From Salegentibacter sp. 24 (lineage in GTDB: Bacteria > Bacteroidota > Bacteroidia > Flavobacteriales > Flavobacteriaceae), in contig NZ_SNWE01000008.1 of assembly GCF_004362395.1 (NCBI RefSeq), positions 62,001 to 126,000 on the forward strand: a DNA stretch of 64,000 bases. Reading direction: 5' to 3'. This document shows, piece by piece, positions 35,940-46,682 of this stretch. A program made the position numbers and the translations under genes. Each line of letters begins with the position of its first letter. Within the stretch, counting starts at the first letter, position 1. A model generated the notes under the pieces. That model ran no database searches. It was not told where the DNA came from and worked only from the letters and a program-made list of their open reading frames with translations.

Positions 35940-37214
35940 ATGCAACGAGACACCGAAATTTTTAATTTAATTGCGGAAGAAAAAGAACGCCAACTCAATG
36001 GACTTGAGTTAATTGCCAGTGAAAACTTTGTAAGTGAACAAGTACTGCAAGCTGCAGGCTCTGTCCTCACCAATAAATATGCTGAGGGTTACCCTGGCAA
36101 GCGCTATTACGGAGGATGTGAGGTGGTAGATAAAGTGGAACAACTGGCCATAGACCGCCTTAAGGAATTGTTTAATGCAGAATATGCTAATGTGCAACCC
36201 CATTCAGGTTCACAGGCCAATACGGCTGTTTTTCATACCTGTTTGAATCCTGGAGATAAATTTTTAGGATTTGATCTTTCCCACGGAGGTCATTTAACTC
36301 ATGGTTCCCCGGTGAATTTCTCGGGAAAACTTTACAATCCTGTTTTTTACGGGGTAGATAAGGAAACCGGGCTTATAGATTATGATCAGGTTGCGGAAAT
36401 TGCAGAAAAGGAAAAGCCTAAAATGATTATTGCCGGAGCATCGGCATATTCAAGGGAAATAGATTATAAGAGATTTAGAGAAATTGCTGATCATGTTGGA
36501 GCAATCCTGATGGCAGATATCGCACATCCCGCCGGTCTTATCGCCAAAGGATTAATAAGTGATCCCATGCCTTATTGCCATATTGTGACTTCCACAACCC
36601 ATAAAACCCTTCGTGGACCAAGGGGTGGGATTATAATGATGGGCAAAGATTTTGAAAATCCTTTTGGAGAAAAGCTCAAAAATGGAAAGCTTAAAAAGAT
36701 GTCCACCTTGCTCAATAGTGGAATTTTCCCAGGAAATCAAGGAGGGCCTTTAGAACATATTATCGCTGCAAAAGCGGTTGCTTTTGGAGAGGCATTGAGC
36801 GATGAGTTTTTGCATTATACCGTACAGGTGAAAAAGAATGCCGCTAAACTGGCAGAGGCTTTTGTAGAAAAAGGGTATAAGGTCATTTCCGGTGGAACCG
36901 ATAATCATATGATGCTTATCGATCTTCGAAATAAAAACGTAAGTGGAAAAGATGCCGAAGAGGCCTTAGGTAAAGCTCAAATCACGGTAAATAAGAATAT
37001 GGTGCCTTTCGATGATAAATCACCATTTGTAACCTCAGGAATTAGAATAGGAACCGCTGCAATTACCACTCGCGGACTTCTAGAGGCTGATATGCCGAAA
37101 ATCGTTGACTTTATTGAAAGCGTAATAACCAATATTGATAATGACAGCGAACTCGAAACCATAAAGCAGGAGGTTAAAACAATGATGAAAGGAAGACCAC
37201 TTTTTAAAATGTAA
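35940..37214 (+). CDS. glyA: Serine hydroxymethyltransferase
   Basis: PLP enzyme that interconverts serine and glycine while charging tetrahydrofolate with a one-carbon unit. The 424-residue protein has [18 protein letters not shown] near residue 22, [10 protein letters not shown] near 194, the PLP lysine in [14 protein letters not shown] near 222 and [11 protein letters not shown] near 320. Complete. It is divergent from fumarylacetoacetase and followed by an intrinsic terminator, so it is a single-gene unit. Confidence 0.98.
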   Translation: MQRDTEIFNLIAEEKERQLNGLELIASENFVSEQVLQAAGSVLTNKYAEGYPGKRYYGGCEVVDKVEQLAIDRLKELFNAEYANVQPHSGSQANTAVFHTCLNPGDKFLGFDLSHGGHLTHGSPVNFSGKLYNPVFYGVDKETGLIDYDQVAEIAEKEKPKMIIAGASAYSREIDYKRFREIADHVGAILMADIAHPAGLIAKGLISDPMPYCHIVTSTTHKTLRGPRGGIIMMGKDFENPFGEKLKNGKLKKMSTLLNSGIFPGNQGGPLEHIIAAKAVAFGEALSDEFLHYTVQVKKNAAKLAEAFVEKGYKVISGGTDNHMMLIDLRNKNVSGKDAEEALGKAQITVNKNMVPFDDKSPFVTSGIRIGTAAITTRGLLEADMPKIVDFIESVITNIDNDSELETIKQEVKTMMKGRPLFKM

Positions 37215-37239
37215 TGCTGAAAATGTGGAACATTATTTT

Positions 37240-37275
37240 AAAAGCTTATTTGTAGGAAACTGCAAATAAGCTTTT
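37240..37275 (+). terminator. Intrinsic terminator of glyA
   Basis: AAAAGCTTATTTG and CAAATAAGCTTTT form a 13-base-pair stem with a 10-base loop, followed by TTTTT. It lies 25 bases after the glyA stop and also suits the convergent thioesterase gene. Confidence 0.9.
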
Positions 37276-37301
37276 TTTTTGAAAGAGGATGTAAATTCTG
37301 A

Positions 37302-37706
37302 TTATTGTGTGAAAACCTGTTTTAATTCCTCTGAAATCTTGGTAGGTTTTTTGGTGACCTGATCCATTAGAGCCCAGGTGGTTTTTGCTTCCACCAATAC
37401 TTTTTCGGTTTCTTCATTTTTAATGATAACGTGTCGAACAGACTTTACATGAGAAGTTTCACCCACATAGGTTTGCAATAAAATTTTGTCACCTAAAAAC
37501 GCCTGCTGTTTATAACTGATTTCGTGTTTTACCACTATCCAGAAGTACTGCTCGTTTTGTTTTTTGGTTGCCCTGGCCTCCCAATGCGCTTTGGCAACAT
37601 CTTGAACCCATTGTACATACTGTACGTTGTTCACGTGGTTTTGCTGATCTAAATGCCGCTGTTGCACTAAAAAACTCTGTTGAAATATTTCCGGAGTGGA
37701 AGCCAT
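37302..37706 (-). CDS. Acyl-CoA thioesterase, hotdog fold
   Basis: A 134-residue 4HBT-type thioesterase. RHLDQQNHVNNVQYVQWVQ near residues 17-35 is the family's active-site helix with Asp and the HVNN signature, followed by long beta strands (EISYKQQAFLGDKILLQTYVGE). It hydrolyses an acyl-CoA or acyl-ACP thioester; chain length unknown. Its ATG overlaps the stop of the glutaminyl-cyclase gene by one base (TAATG), so translation is coupled, but no functional link is obvious. Confidence 0.85.
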   Translation of the reverse strand: MASTPEIFQQSFLVQQRHLDQQNHVNNVQYVQWVQDVAKAHWEARATKKQNEQYFWIVVKHEISYKQQAFLGDKILLQTYVGETSHVKSVRHVIIKNEETEKVLVEAKTTWALMDQVTKKPTKISEELKQVFTQ

Positions 37707-38773
37707 TATTTTTCAATTATTTCTACCTCAAAAATCTTATCCCAGTTTTTTCCGGTAACATAGAGTTTTTTGGTAAGAGGGTTATAAGCGATTCCGTTTA
37801 AAACGTGGTTTTGGGTATCCAGAGCTGGAAGATTTGTTAAGCGTTCCCGTAATCCTCTAAAATCAATAACGCCTTCCAACGCACCATTGTTTGGATTAAT
37901 TATAGCTACACTGGGAAACTGATATGTATTGGCATAAATTTTTCCTTCAACCCATTCCAATTCATTGAATTTTGTTTTGATAGACTTATTAGTAGCTACC
38001 TGTATAAAGCCCTTTTCCGCAAGAGTTTCTGCATCCAAAATCCAAATTTTTTCAGTGCCGTCACTTTTATAAAGATACTCACCATCATTAGTTAATCCCC
38101 ATCCTTCTTTACTCTGGTTGTAACTAAATGTGCCTATTTGTTCAAAAGTATCCAGATTATAGATCAAACCTTCTTTTTCTCTCCAGGTCAACAGGTAAAG
38201 CTTATCATTAAGAATGGTAAGCCCCTCTCCAAAATAGGTGTCTTCCAGGTTGATTTTATTGAGCACTTCTCCAGTTTCAAGGTTGAGTTTTCTCAGGGAA
38301 GAATTACCGTATTGTCCGGTACTTTCATATAAAGTGTCTTTGTAAAACTCCAGGCCTTGGGTGTAAGCTTTACTATCGTGTGGATATTCCTGGACGACTT
38401 TATAGGTGTAAGCTTTTGGTGCTGTATGGTTGTAGATTTTAAGATCGTCACTTATGGTATCGGTTTCTCCTTCGTAAAATATGATAGCTTCTAATTTTTG
38501 ACGTCCTAGTTTTGTGTTTTTTAAAGGAACCGAAAAAGAAGTTTCCGCCTTTAAGGTCTTAAGATATTCTTGCTGAAAATAAAGCTGAATGGAATCGATT
38601 TGAAGTTCTTTCAGGTTCTCAATTGAACCTTCAATGGATTCACCGAGTTGAAACTCGGTCTTATTACCAGCAGTCTTTAACTTAAAATAAGAAGATTTTT
38701 TATCAGAATTACTGCCACAGGAAAAAAATAAAAATCCTAATACAAACAGAAACAGGTACTTAAATTTATTCAT
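37706..38773 (-). CDS. Glutaminyl-peptide cyclotransferase lipoprotein
   Basis: A 355-residue exported lipoprotein (lipobox FFSC, Cys19). Residues 20-110 look like a beta-sandwich, and about 115-355 match the beta-propeller glutamine cyclotransferase family (PF05096): SKAYTQGLEFYKDTLYESTGQYGNSSLRK, EGLTILNDKLYLLTWRE and GWGLTNDGEYLYKSDGT are typical. It turns N-terminal Gln of secreted proteins into pyroglutamate. In Bacteroidota many signal-peptidase-I products begin with Gln, and at least three in this window do. Confidence 0.88.
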   Translation of the reverse strand: MNKFKYLFLFVLGFLFFSCGSNSDKKSSYFKLKTAGNKTEFQLGESIEGSIENLKELQIDSIQLYFQQEYLKTLKAETSFSVPLKNTKLGRQKLEAIIFYEGETDTISDDLKIYNHTAPKAYTYKVVQEYPHDSKAYTQGLEFYKDTLYESTGQYGNSSLRKLNLETGEVLNKINLEDTYFGEGLTILNDKLYLLTWREKEGLIYNLDTFEQIGTFSYNQSKEGWGLTNDGEYLYKSDGTEKIWILDAETLAEKGFIQVATNKSIKTKFNELEWVEGKIYANTYQFPSVAIINPNNGALEGVIDFRGLRERLTNLPALDTQNHVLNGIAYNPLTKKLYVTGKNWDKIFEVEIIEK

Positions 38774-38827
38774 TGATTTTTCACATTAAATACTAGGCTA
38801 AAATACTTAATTCACTTTAAAAAATAC

Positions 38828-38857
38828 TTGCGCAAAGTAGGAAAGATTGTATATTTG
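38828..38857 (+). promoter_or_regulatory. Near-consensus promoter of the SRP RNA gene
   Basis: TTG at 38828-38830, a 19-base spacer, and TATATTTG at 38850-38857 fit the Bacteroidota consensus. The RNA's first paired base is at 38862, five bases past the -7 element, which calibrates the start-site distance for this genome. Confidence 0.75.
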
Positions 38858-38861
38858 CAGC

Positions 38862-38955
38862 GGCAAGTCCCACACAACCAGCTCCTGCTGAATCCCCCAG
38901 GGCGGGAACGCAGCAAGGGTAGGCGGTCGTAGCGGTGTGATGTGGGGAGCTTGCC
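38862..38955 (+). ncRNA. ffs: Signal recognition particle RNA, small bacterial type
   Basis: A 94-base RNA. GGCAAG at the 5' end pairs with CTTGCC at the 3' end to close a long hairpin. The apical part carries the conserved SRP motifs CCCAGGGCGGGAACG and AGCAAGGGTAGG, the asymmetric loop that binds Ffh. A run of T residues follows directly (ATTTTTTG), acting with the terminal stem as a terminator. With Ffh and the FtsY encoded at 56802 it targets membrane proteins co-translationally. Confidence 0.93.
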
Positions 38956-39002
38956 ATTTTTTGTTTCTAAAAGGTTCTAAAATAATCGCATCTTTGTAGC
39001 CT

Positions 39003-39824
39003 ATGAAAACAAATGCTTCCTCTCAAAAGATAGTGCTTATTACCGGAGCTTCTTCCGGAATTGGAAAATCTATAGGCGAGTATCTTTCTGAACAGAATTA
39101 TAAAGTTTACGGTACCAGTCGGAACCCCTCCAAAATAACACATCCTCCTTTTAAAATGCTTGCTTTGGATGTGACCAAAAAAGAAACTATTGCTGCTGCA
39201 ATAGCACAGGTTATTACTGAAGAAGGTAAAATTGATGTGCTAATCAATAATGCAGGCGTGGGTATAACAGGGCCTATAGAAGAAACTCCAGATGAAGAAA
39301 TAGCTAAGGCTTTTGAAACCAATTATTTTGGCCCGATAAAGGTGATTAAAGCGGTATTACCAGAGATGAGGAAACAAAAGAAAGGCTTAATCATAAATAT
39401 TACCTCTATCGCCGGTTATATGGGGCTTCCATACAGAGGAATTTATTCGGCTTCCAAGGGAGCTTTGGAACTCACAACCGAAGCCTTTCGGATGGAATTA
39501 AAAGATTTTAATATTAAAATGACAAATGTGGCACCTGGGGATTTTGCTACAAATATTGCGGCTGGGCGTTATCATGCACCTGTACGTGATGATTCACCCT
39601 ATAAGGAACCCTATGGGAATACTTTGAAGCTCATGGATCAAGATGTTGATGCCGGGAAGGATCCCTTGTTAATGGCCAAAGCCGTCCATAGGATTATTCT
39701 GGAAAAAGAACCCCGCGGACATTACAAAGTCGGGGAGGCGCTTCAGAAATTCTCGGTAGGTTTAAAGCGAATATTACCTGATAAAGTCTATGAAAAAATG
39801 CTTCTAAAGCATTATAAATTATAA
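39003..39824 (+). CDS. Short-chain dehydrogenase/reductase
   Basis: A 273-residue Rossmann-fold oxidoreductase. LITGASSGIGKSIGE at residues 13-27 binds NAD(P), NNAGVG follows near residue 83, the catalytic Ser is in INITSIAGYMG near 133 and the YSASKGALE motif near 148 gives Tyr and Lys. Classical SDR, substrate unknown. The next gene, for the aldolase, starts 38 bases after its stop, so they may be co-transcribed, although a -7-like TAAATTTG overlaps the SDR stop. Confidence 0.88.
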   Translation: MKTNASSQKIVLITGASSGIGKSIGEYLSEQNYKVYGTSRNPSKITHPPFKMLALDVTKKETIAAAIAQVITEEGKIDVLINNAGVGITGPIEETPDEEIAKAFETNYFGPIKVIKAVLPEMRKQKKGLIINITSIAGYMGLPYRGIYSASKGALELTTEAFRMELKDFNIKMTNVAPGDFATNIAAGRYHAPVRDDSPYKEPYGNTLKLMDQDVDAGKDPLLMAKAVHRIILEKEPRGHYKVGEALQKFSVGLKRILPDKVYEKMLLKHYKL

Positions 39825-39862
39825 ATTTGCTACCCACATAAATTAACAAACAACTTAAGGAT

Positions 39863-40519
39863 ATGAAATTTTTTATTGATACTGCCAATTTAGATCAGAT
39901 TAGAGAAGCCCAGGAGCTTGGTGTTTTAGATGGCGTAACCACTAACCCGTCTTTAATGGCCAAAGAAGGTATTACCGGGAAAGATAATATTTATAAACAT
40001 TACAGAGCGATTTGTGATATTGTCGATGGAGATGTGAGCGCTGAGGTTATCGCTACCGATTTTGACGGAATTATCCGAGAGGGTGAGGAACTGGCAGAAC
40101 TGCACGAACAAATTATCGTGAAAGTTCCTATGATTAAAGAAGGTATAAAAGCGATTAAATATTTTAGTGATAACGGAATTAAAACCAACTGTACTTTAGT
40201 TTTTTCTGCTGGTCAGGCTTTGCTGGCTGCTAAAGCAGGAGCAACTTATGTTTCGCCCTTCATCGGTCGGTTGGATGATATTTCTACCGATGGTTTAAAT
40301 CTCATTGCAGATATTAGGCTGATTTATGATAACTACGGTTTTGAAACTGAAATCCTTGCCGCTTCTATACGTCACACGATGCATGTATTGGAATGTGCAA
40401 AACTTGGAGCCGACGTAATGACGGGACCACTTTCTTCTATTGAAGGCTTATTGAAACATCCCCTGACCGATAGTGGTTTAGAGAAATTCCTGGCCGATTA
40501 TAAGAAAGGGAACCAGTAA
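39863..40519 (+). CDS. fsa: Fructose-6-phosphate aldolase / transaldolase-like protein
   Basis: A 218-residue short transaldolase of the TalC/MipB/FSA group. [20 protein letters not shown] opens the barrel, [13 protein letters not shown] carries substrate-binding residues, IIVKVPM near residue 86 has the Schiff-base lysine, and [20 protein letters not shown] follows. Members are either true transaldolases of the pentose-phosphate pathway or fructose-6-phosphate aldolases; sequence alone does not decide between them here. Confidence 0.9.
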   Translation: MKFFIDTANLDQIREAQELGVLDGVTTNPSLMAKEGITGKDNIYKHYRAICDIVDGDVSAEVIATDFDGIIREGEELAELHEQIIVKVPMIKEGIKAIKYFSDNGIKTNCTLVFSAGQALLAAKAGATYVSPFIGRLDDISTDGLNLIADIRLIYDNYGFETEILAASIRHTMHVLECAKLGADVMTGPLSSIEGLLKHPLTDSGLEKFLADYKKGNQ

Positions 40520-40858
40520 ATTTTTTGTGAATATACCCACCCGTGGCCTCTGCTGATGGGTGGGACTTTGAGTTCGCAGATTCACCAGATGAGAGCGCCT
40601 CACTTTTTTAGGGTATGACCACAAAATCCTGGGCTCAGATACTATTTTTATGTATGCAAATAACAAAGCATCAGCTGATTCCCTAGCCCAATGTATGCTA
40701 TTTAAAGAAGGGGGACCTTTAGCCGGGCTACAGGTAAACCAGGTTATGTGTATATGTTCCGGTATAATTAAGATGAGCCTAGATGCCCTTTGAATTTTAA
40801 TCTGTATCTTATCCGTTAGAATCAGCTAGGATGAAACTCTTTAAAAGTTTAGCTTTTT
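40520..40858. other. Intergenic stretch after the transaldolase-like gene
   Basis: No convincing gene in 339 bases. CCCACCC (40536-40542) and GGGTGGG (40558-40564) form a GC-rich hairpin without a T tract. A 47-codon plus-strand frame (40650-40793) has unremarkable composition and no promoter, so it is treated as chance. A bulged hairpin with a T run lies at 40824-40860. Confidence 0.5.
40824..40854 (+). terminator. Bulged hairpin with T run
   Basis: AGCT and AAACT, separated by a 6-base bulge, pair with AGTTTAGCT and are followed by TTTTTT. It could stop plus-strand transcripts before they run into the convergent thioredoxin-like gene. The bulge makes the assignment tentative. Confidence 0.35.
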
Positions 40859-42277
40859 TTACTTATTTAGAAATTCTAGAATCTGTCTTTCAAAATTAGG
40901 GGTGTTGAGTTGTGCTTCCCCGTTTATTATTTTGCCATCAGAATCAAGGAATATCAATTTGTTAAGGTAATTTTTGAGTAAATTCATATTGATTTTCGGG
41001 GTGTTCAATTTGTATTCACTTGTTTTGTCCATATCATAGATTTCTACAGTATTTTTCCAGGACTGTTTGGAATTTTCATCAATATTAATCCCTACAAATT
41101 CCAGCTCAGGATATTTTTTCCGCAGGTCAGAAATAATGGCTTGTTGCCATTTGTAATGTTCAGGTGCTTCCATAGACCAGTGATAGGTCACCATAGGTTT
41201 CTTTGATATATCCTTTAACCGGACTATTTTGTCTTCTAGGGTTACCAGGTCTAAATCCCCAATATTGTTTCCAGGCAACAAGCTCTTTTGAATGGCTGCC
41301 ATTTGCTTTAGATCTGGAAGATTTTTTCCTTTATATCCGATATTTTCTAAAATACCAATCACACTGTCAATTTTGGTGACCGTATTAGAGAATATTAAAC
41401 CCTGGACTGCAAGCCGGTTAATAAAAAGATTTTTTATTTCATCTTTTTCGATTAAAGAATCGGCTAGATTAATCCGGTAGCCAATATTAGCTACTGAATG
41501 AAGTTCAAAACAATCGGATTTAGTATTTAATTCTTCAAAACATCTTTCAATAGATCGAGTTCTTAAGTAATCTTCGATAAAATTAAGGTACCCGTAATAT
41601 TCTTTCAACTCAACATTATTAAAGTTGAGGTCTTCACGATAATTATGAAAATTTTCAGGGATTTGCTTAGCAAGTTCGTTATAATATTTTTTTACCAGGA
41701 AAGTATAGCGTTCCCGTAAATGATAGAAATCATAATCTATGCTATTACTGGCGAGTTCTAAAAACGATTCAGAAAATTTTTCATCCTTGTTTAAGGCTTT
41801 AAGCTTATTCTTTCTTGTTTTCCTTATGGAATCTGTTAAGCTGGCAAATTGCTCTGGATTGATTTTATAGTAGGAAAGCATCATATTATTACTCCTTTCA
41901 TTGTTAAGGAACAAATCGAGAAGGAAGCTGCTTTTGGAAGCACCGGTACCGCTAAAATTTAACGATTCATCAAATTGCATAGTATTTAACCAGATCAATA
42001 CACTATCTCCGGGTTCCAAATACATAATTTGGTTCTCAGGGGGATGCTTAAAGGTGTAAATTCCGGGTTCTAAATTTTTAAACTTTCTCCCAAACTGATT
42101 GTTTTTATCTAAAAATAATGTATCAATGGTTTTATTATCTTTAGAGAGAATAAAATAAGGGTTGTAGGGATTCATAATTTGCCCTCCAATAAAAGTTCCT
42201 TCCTGGTCTTTTTGAGAGCCTGTACAACCGGTAAAAAGTAGCACTCCGATAAGAAAAAAAAGTAAATAATATTTCAT
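40859..42277 (-). CDS. Thioredoxin-fold lipoprotein lacking the CxxC motif
   Basis: A 472-residue lipoprotein (lipobox FTGC, Cys18) with a DUF4369-like N-terminal beta domain (GGQIMNPYNPYFILSKDNKTIDTLFLD), a long helical middle and a C-terminal thioredoxin/TlpA-like domain from about residue 335 (GDLDLVTLEDKIVRLKDISKKPMVTYHW). Where TlpA proteins have W-C-x-x-C, this one has YHWSMEAPEHYK near residues 358-370, without cysteines, so thiol redox activity is unlikely. This layout is common in Bacteroidota; the role is unknown. It has a gene of its own strand orientation, not in an operon. Confidence 0.8.
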   Translation of the reverse strand: MKYYLLFFLIGVLLFTGCTGSQKDQEGTFIGGQIMNPYNPYFILSKDNKTIDTLFLDKNNQFGRKFKNLEPGIYTFKHPPENQIMYLEPGDSVLIWLNTMQFDESLNFSGTGASKSSFLLDLFLNNERSNNMMLSYYKINPEQFASLTDSIRKTRKNKLKALNKDEKFSESFLELASNSIDYDFYHLRERYTFLVKKYYNELAKQIPENFHNYREDLNFNNVELKEYYGYLNFIEDYLRTRSIERCFEELNTKSDCFELHSVANIGYRINLADSLIEKDEIKNLFINRLAVQGLIFSNTVTKIDSVIGILENIGYKGKNLPDLKQMAAIQKSLLPGNNIGDLDLVTLEDKIVRLKDISKKPMVTYHWSMEAPEHYKWQQAIISDLRKKYPELEFVGINIDENSKQSWKNTVEIYDMDKTSEYKLNTPKINMNLLKNYLNKLIFLDSDGKIINGEAQLNTPNFERQILEFLNK

Positions 42278-42415
42278 GCAAAAATTTAGGAACTAGGGAC
42301 TTGTAATGCTACTATTTCAAGCAGCATGAGCAAATATAGCCCGAGCCAAATACCTTGAATGTTAATCGGGAGTTAAAAGAATAATAAAAACGTTAATCTT
42401 TAGATATGTCTTTAA

Positions 42416-44086
<1,671 letters not shown>

Positions 44087-44111
44087 GCCTTAGTTCTTTA
44101 TAAAATAAAAT

Positions 44112-44141
44112 AAAAACCCGGTAAGCAATTACCGGGTTTTT
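44112..44141. terminator. Bidirectional terminator with GCAA tetraloop
   Basis: AAAAACCCGGTAA and TTACCGGGTTTTT form a perfect 13-base-pair stem closed by GCAA, a stable GNRA tetraloop. It separates the ABC-F gene from the convergent barrel gene. Confidence 0.95.
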
Positions 44142-44171
44142 GGCTAACTAAACTACAAACTAAAAAATTCC

Positions 44172-46529
44172 TTAAAACATTCCGCCACCTTCGGCTTCAT
44201 TGTCATCTCTTTGTTTTCTTTTAAGAGCCCTGTTTTTTCCACCGCCAAATCGATAAGAGAAACCGATGTACACGTTCTGGGTTTCCCCTTTAAACCTTCC
44301 GTTTTGTGGTAAAGGCCTTCCGTTGGTAAAACTAAATTCCTGGGTATTAAATACATCATTAAAATTAAGGCTAAGGGTAGCCTTGTCATCAAGAAATGAA
44401 TAGCGCCCTCCAATATTCATAAAGTACATGGGGTTCATATCCATTTGAAGGTTTTTAGCTTCACTTCTATAGAATCCGAATAACTGAAAGGTCAGTTTAT
44501 CGGTGGCCTTAAAAGTATGGTTAGATCTAAAGGTCCAGGCAGTGTTGTTGGTTTCTAAATATGATGTTCCAACTACCCCTTTTAATTTCTGACTGTAGAG
44601 TTCAAAATTGGTATTGGTACTCCACCAGTCGGTAAATTTATAATTGGTGCCAAGCTCCAGACCATAAGCATTATTATCTTCAAAATTGGCAAATTGTAAC
44701 AGAAGCGAACCTTCTTCATTGGGATCTTCTATAAAAACCTGACTGATCTCATCATTAATATTTCTGAAAAATATTCCGGCAGTTACACTTCCCTTCTTTT
44801 TGATATTTCGCGTATAATTAAACTCTAAGGAATTGGTGAATTGCGGGTCTAATTCCGGATTTCCGGAAACAGTTAACCTCGGTGTGCTTATCTCCCGAAT
44901 AGGGCTTACCTGTCCAAAACCTGGGCGGTCAACCCGTCTACTGTAACTAATCTGGTAAGAATTCGCTTGGCTTGGGGTATAGTTTAGAAAACCACTTGGA
45001 TATATATTGAAATATTCATCGGTAAAGATTTTTTCGCCATTATACACAGCATTTACCTTGAAATTCTCTAAACGAGCACCCAACTGATATGACCATCTTT
45101 CGAAATTTTGTCCGTATGTGGTATAAAACGAATAGATATCTCTTTTATACTGGTAGGTAGCATTGTTTAGAAAGTCGCTGGTAGTATTGTAATGATTATC
45201 GGTATCCAGAAGCCGGGCTTCGGCGCCAACTTCCAGTTTACTGTTTTCAGAGAGCGGATTTTCATAATCCACATTGGCAATAAAATTTTCCCGGGTTTCC
45301 TTAACATGGTCACGGTAATCTGTAAGTTCTTCGGTGTTTCCTTCGAAATTAAATACCGAATTTTCATCTTCATCAAAGGTGTTATAATCTAATTCGAATA
45401 ATACTTTATGCCCTTCTTTATTAAACTTCCGGTCGTAAGCAAAATTATAAGTACTGTTGATATTATCGTAGTTAGCATCTATAATTTGTGCAAGGTTGAG
45501 TTCAGGGTTATTTGGGTAAATAATTCTTAAGGCTCCTAAAGGCCCCCCGTTATAATGATTTTGATTGGTGTAAAATGAAAATGTATTCTTATCATTCAAA
45601 TATAAATCTACCCCAAGCTTGTATAAAAAAGAAGCTCTGGAATTGATGATATCAAAAGCCTGTCTGTAATTATCTTCGGTGAAATAGATTCTTCCAAGAT
45701 TTTTACGCTTGCCAAATTGTGCACCAAAATTTCCGTAAAAATTCAGTTTACCTTTCCGGTAGTTCATATCTAAACTACCATTATACCTGGTATTTTCGCC
45801 GATTGTTACCCCGGTATTCAGATTTCCGTTGAAACCGTCATTGGCATTTTTATGGAGTATAATATTGATGATCCCGCTCATCCCTTCAGGATTGTATTTG
45901 GCTGAGGGATTTGTGATTAATTCAATGGTTTTAATCGAAGTTGAAGGGATTTGTTTTAGCAGTTGTGCAGCATCCATACTGGTTGGTTTCCCGTCTATAA
46001 GAATGCGTACATTGGAATTTCCACGTAGCGAAATATTTCCATTCTGGTCTACATTTACAGAGGGTACATTGTTCATTATTTCTGAAGCGCTGGCTCCGGT
46101 GGTGGTAAGGTCTTTTCCGACATTGATTACCTTTCGATCTATTCTTTGTTCAATCGTTGTACGTTCAGCTATAACTGTAACTCCATCCAGCATTGCTACA
46201 TCAGCCTCTAATTCAATAGTTCCAAAATTGAGAGTGTTGTGGTTTTTGGTAATTTCAATTTCTTTGGAAAAAGGTTTGTAACCCATAAACTGAATCTTAA
46301 ATAGGTAAGTTCCAGTAGGGATTTTCTCAATGGTAAAAGTCCCGTCTATAGCAGAGGTGTTTCCAGAAACCAACTTGGTTTCCATATCGAAAATGCTAAT
46401 AGTAGCGTAGGGAATAGGCTCTTGCAGTTCGGCGTCTATAACTAAACCCGAAATTTTGCCTACGGGTTCTGTTGCCTGTGCAGCAAAACTGCTTATAAAT
46501 AAAGCTAAGAATAAAAATAACTGTTTCAT
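44172..46529 (-). CDS. Outer-membrane beta-barrel protein, TonB-receptor-like
   Basis: A 785-residue exported protein. The start is placed at 46529, where MKQLFLFLALFISSFAAQA is a clear signal peptide; the longer frame to 46613 runs through upstream repeats. Residues 25-110 form a carboxypeptidase-regulatory-like domain (GKISGLVIDAELQEPIPYA). A plug-like domain follows (TTTGASASEIMNNVPSVNVDQNG ... RILIDGKP near residue 165), then a large barrel of the outer-membrane beta-barrel family 3 type ending YIGFSYRFGGGKN. Substrate unknown. No TonB box was recognised and no SusD partner is nearby. Confidence 0.88.
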   Translation of the reverse strand: MKQLFLFLALFISSFAAQATEPVGKISGLVIDAELQEPIPYATISIFDMETKLVSGNTSAIDGTFTIEKIPTGTYLFKIQFMGYKPFSKEIEITKNHNTLNFGTIELEADVAMLDGVTVIAERTTIEQRIDRKVINVGKDLTTTGASASEIMNNVPSVNVDQNGNISLRGNSNVRILIDGKPTSMDAAQLLKQIPSTSIKTIELITNPSAKYNPEGMSGIINIILHKNANDGFNGNLNTGVTIGENTRYNGSLDMNYRKGKLNFYGNFGAQFGKRKNLGRIYFTEDNYRQAFDIINSRASFLYKLGVDLYLNDKNTFSFYTNQNHYNGGPLGALRIIYPNNPELNLAQIIDANYDNINSTYNFAYDRKFNKEGHKVLFELDYNTFDEDENSVFNFEGNTEELTDYRDHVKETRENFIANVDYENPLSENSKLEVGAEARLLDTDNHYNTTSDFLNNATYQYKRDIYSFYTTYGQNFERWSYQLGARLENFKVNAVYNGEKIFTDEYFNIYPSGFLNYTPSQANSYQISYSRRVDRPGFGQVSPIREISTPRLTVSGNPELDPQFTNSLEFNYTRNIKKKGSVTAGIFFRNINDEISQVFIEDPNEEGSLLLQFANFEDNNAYGLELGTNYKFTDWWSTNTNFELYSQKLKGVVGTSYLETNNTAWTFRSNHTFKATDKLTFQLFGFYRSEAKNLQMDMNPMYFMNIGGRYSFLDDKATLSLNFNDVFNTQEFSFTNGRPLPQNGRFKGETQNVYIGFSYRFGGGKNRALKRKQRDDNEAEGGGMF

Positions 46530-46571
46530 TTTTTGATTGATTTTGATGATTAGTATGTTTAAAATAAATCC

Positions 46572-46589
46572 TTGTATTACATAATACAT
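46572..46589 (-). promoter_or_regulatory. Palindromic operator-like site, copy 1
   Basis: TTGTATTACATAATACAT contains the inverted repeat TGTATTA-CA-TAATACA, 43 bases upstream of the barrel start codon. PadR-type regulators bind ATGT-N8-10-ACAT sites, which this resembles. No regulator gene is adjacent. Confidence 0.5.
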
Positions 46590-46602
46590 GAATCTTTTTT
46601 TT

Positions 46603-46636
46603 GGTAAATTCATAGTGTTGATGATTAGAATTTACC
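46603..46636 (-). repeat. Inverted repeat in the upstream region of the barrel gene
   Basis: GGTAAATTC and GAATTTACC are perfect 9-base arms around a 16-base loop, lying between the two palindromic sites. If the mRNA starts upstream, this would be a hairpin in its leader. No T tract follows on the minus strand. Confidence 0.5.
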
Positions 46637-46682
46637 GGTTTTGATTGATGAACGACCCTTGTAAAATGTTATGCATTATACT

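Noticed and set aside
40536-40564. GC-rich hairpin CCCACCC / GGGTGGG considered as terminator of the transaldolase-like gene
   Set aside because: No T tract follows within ten bases, so intrinsic termination is not supported.
40650-40793. 47-codon plus-strand frame in the gap after the transaldolase-like gene
   Set aside because: No promoter and no family resemblance; such frames are expected by chance.
45829-46281. Plus-strand open frame of 150 codons inside the barrel gene
   Set aside because: It runs antisense to the conserved plug-like region of the barrel protein and has no family resemblance.
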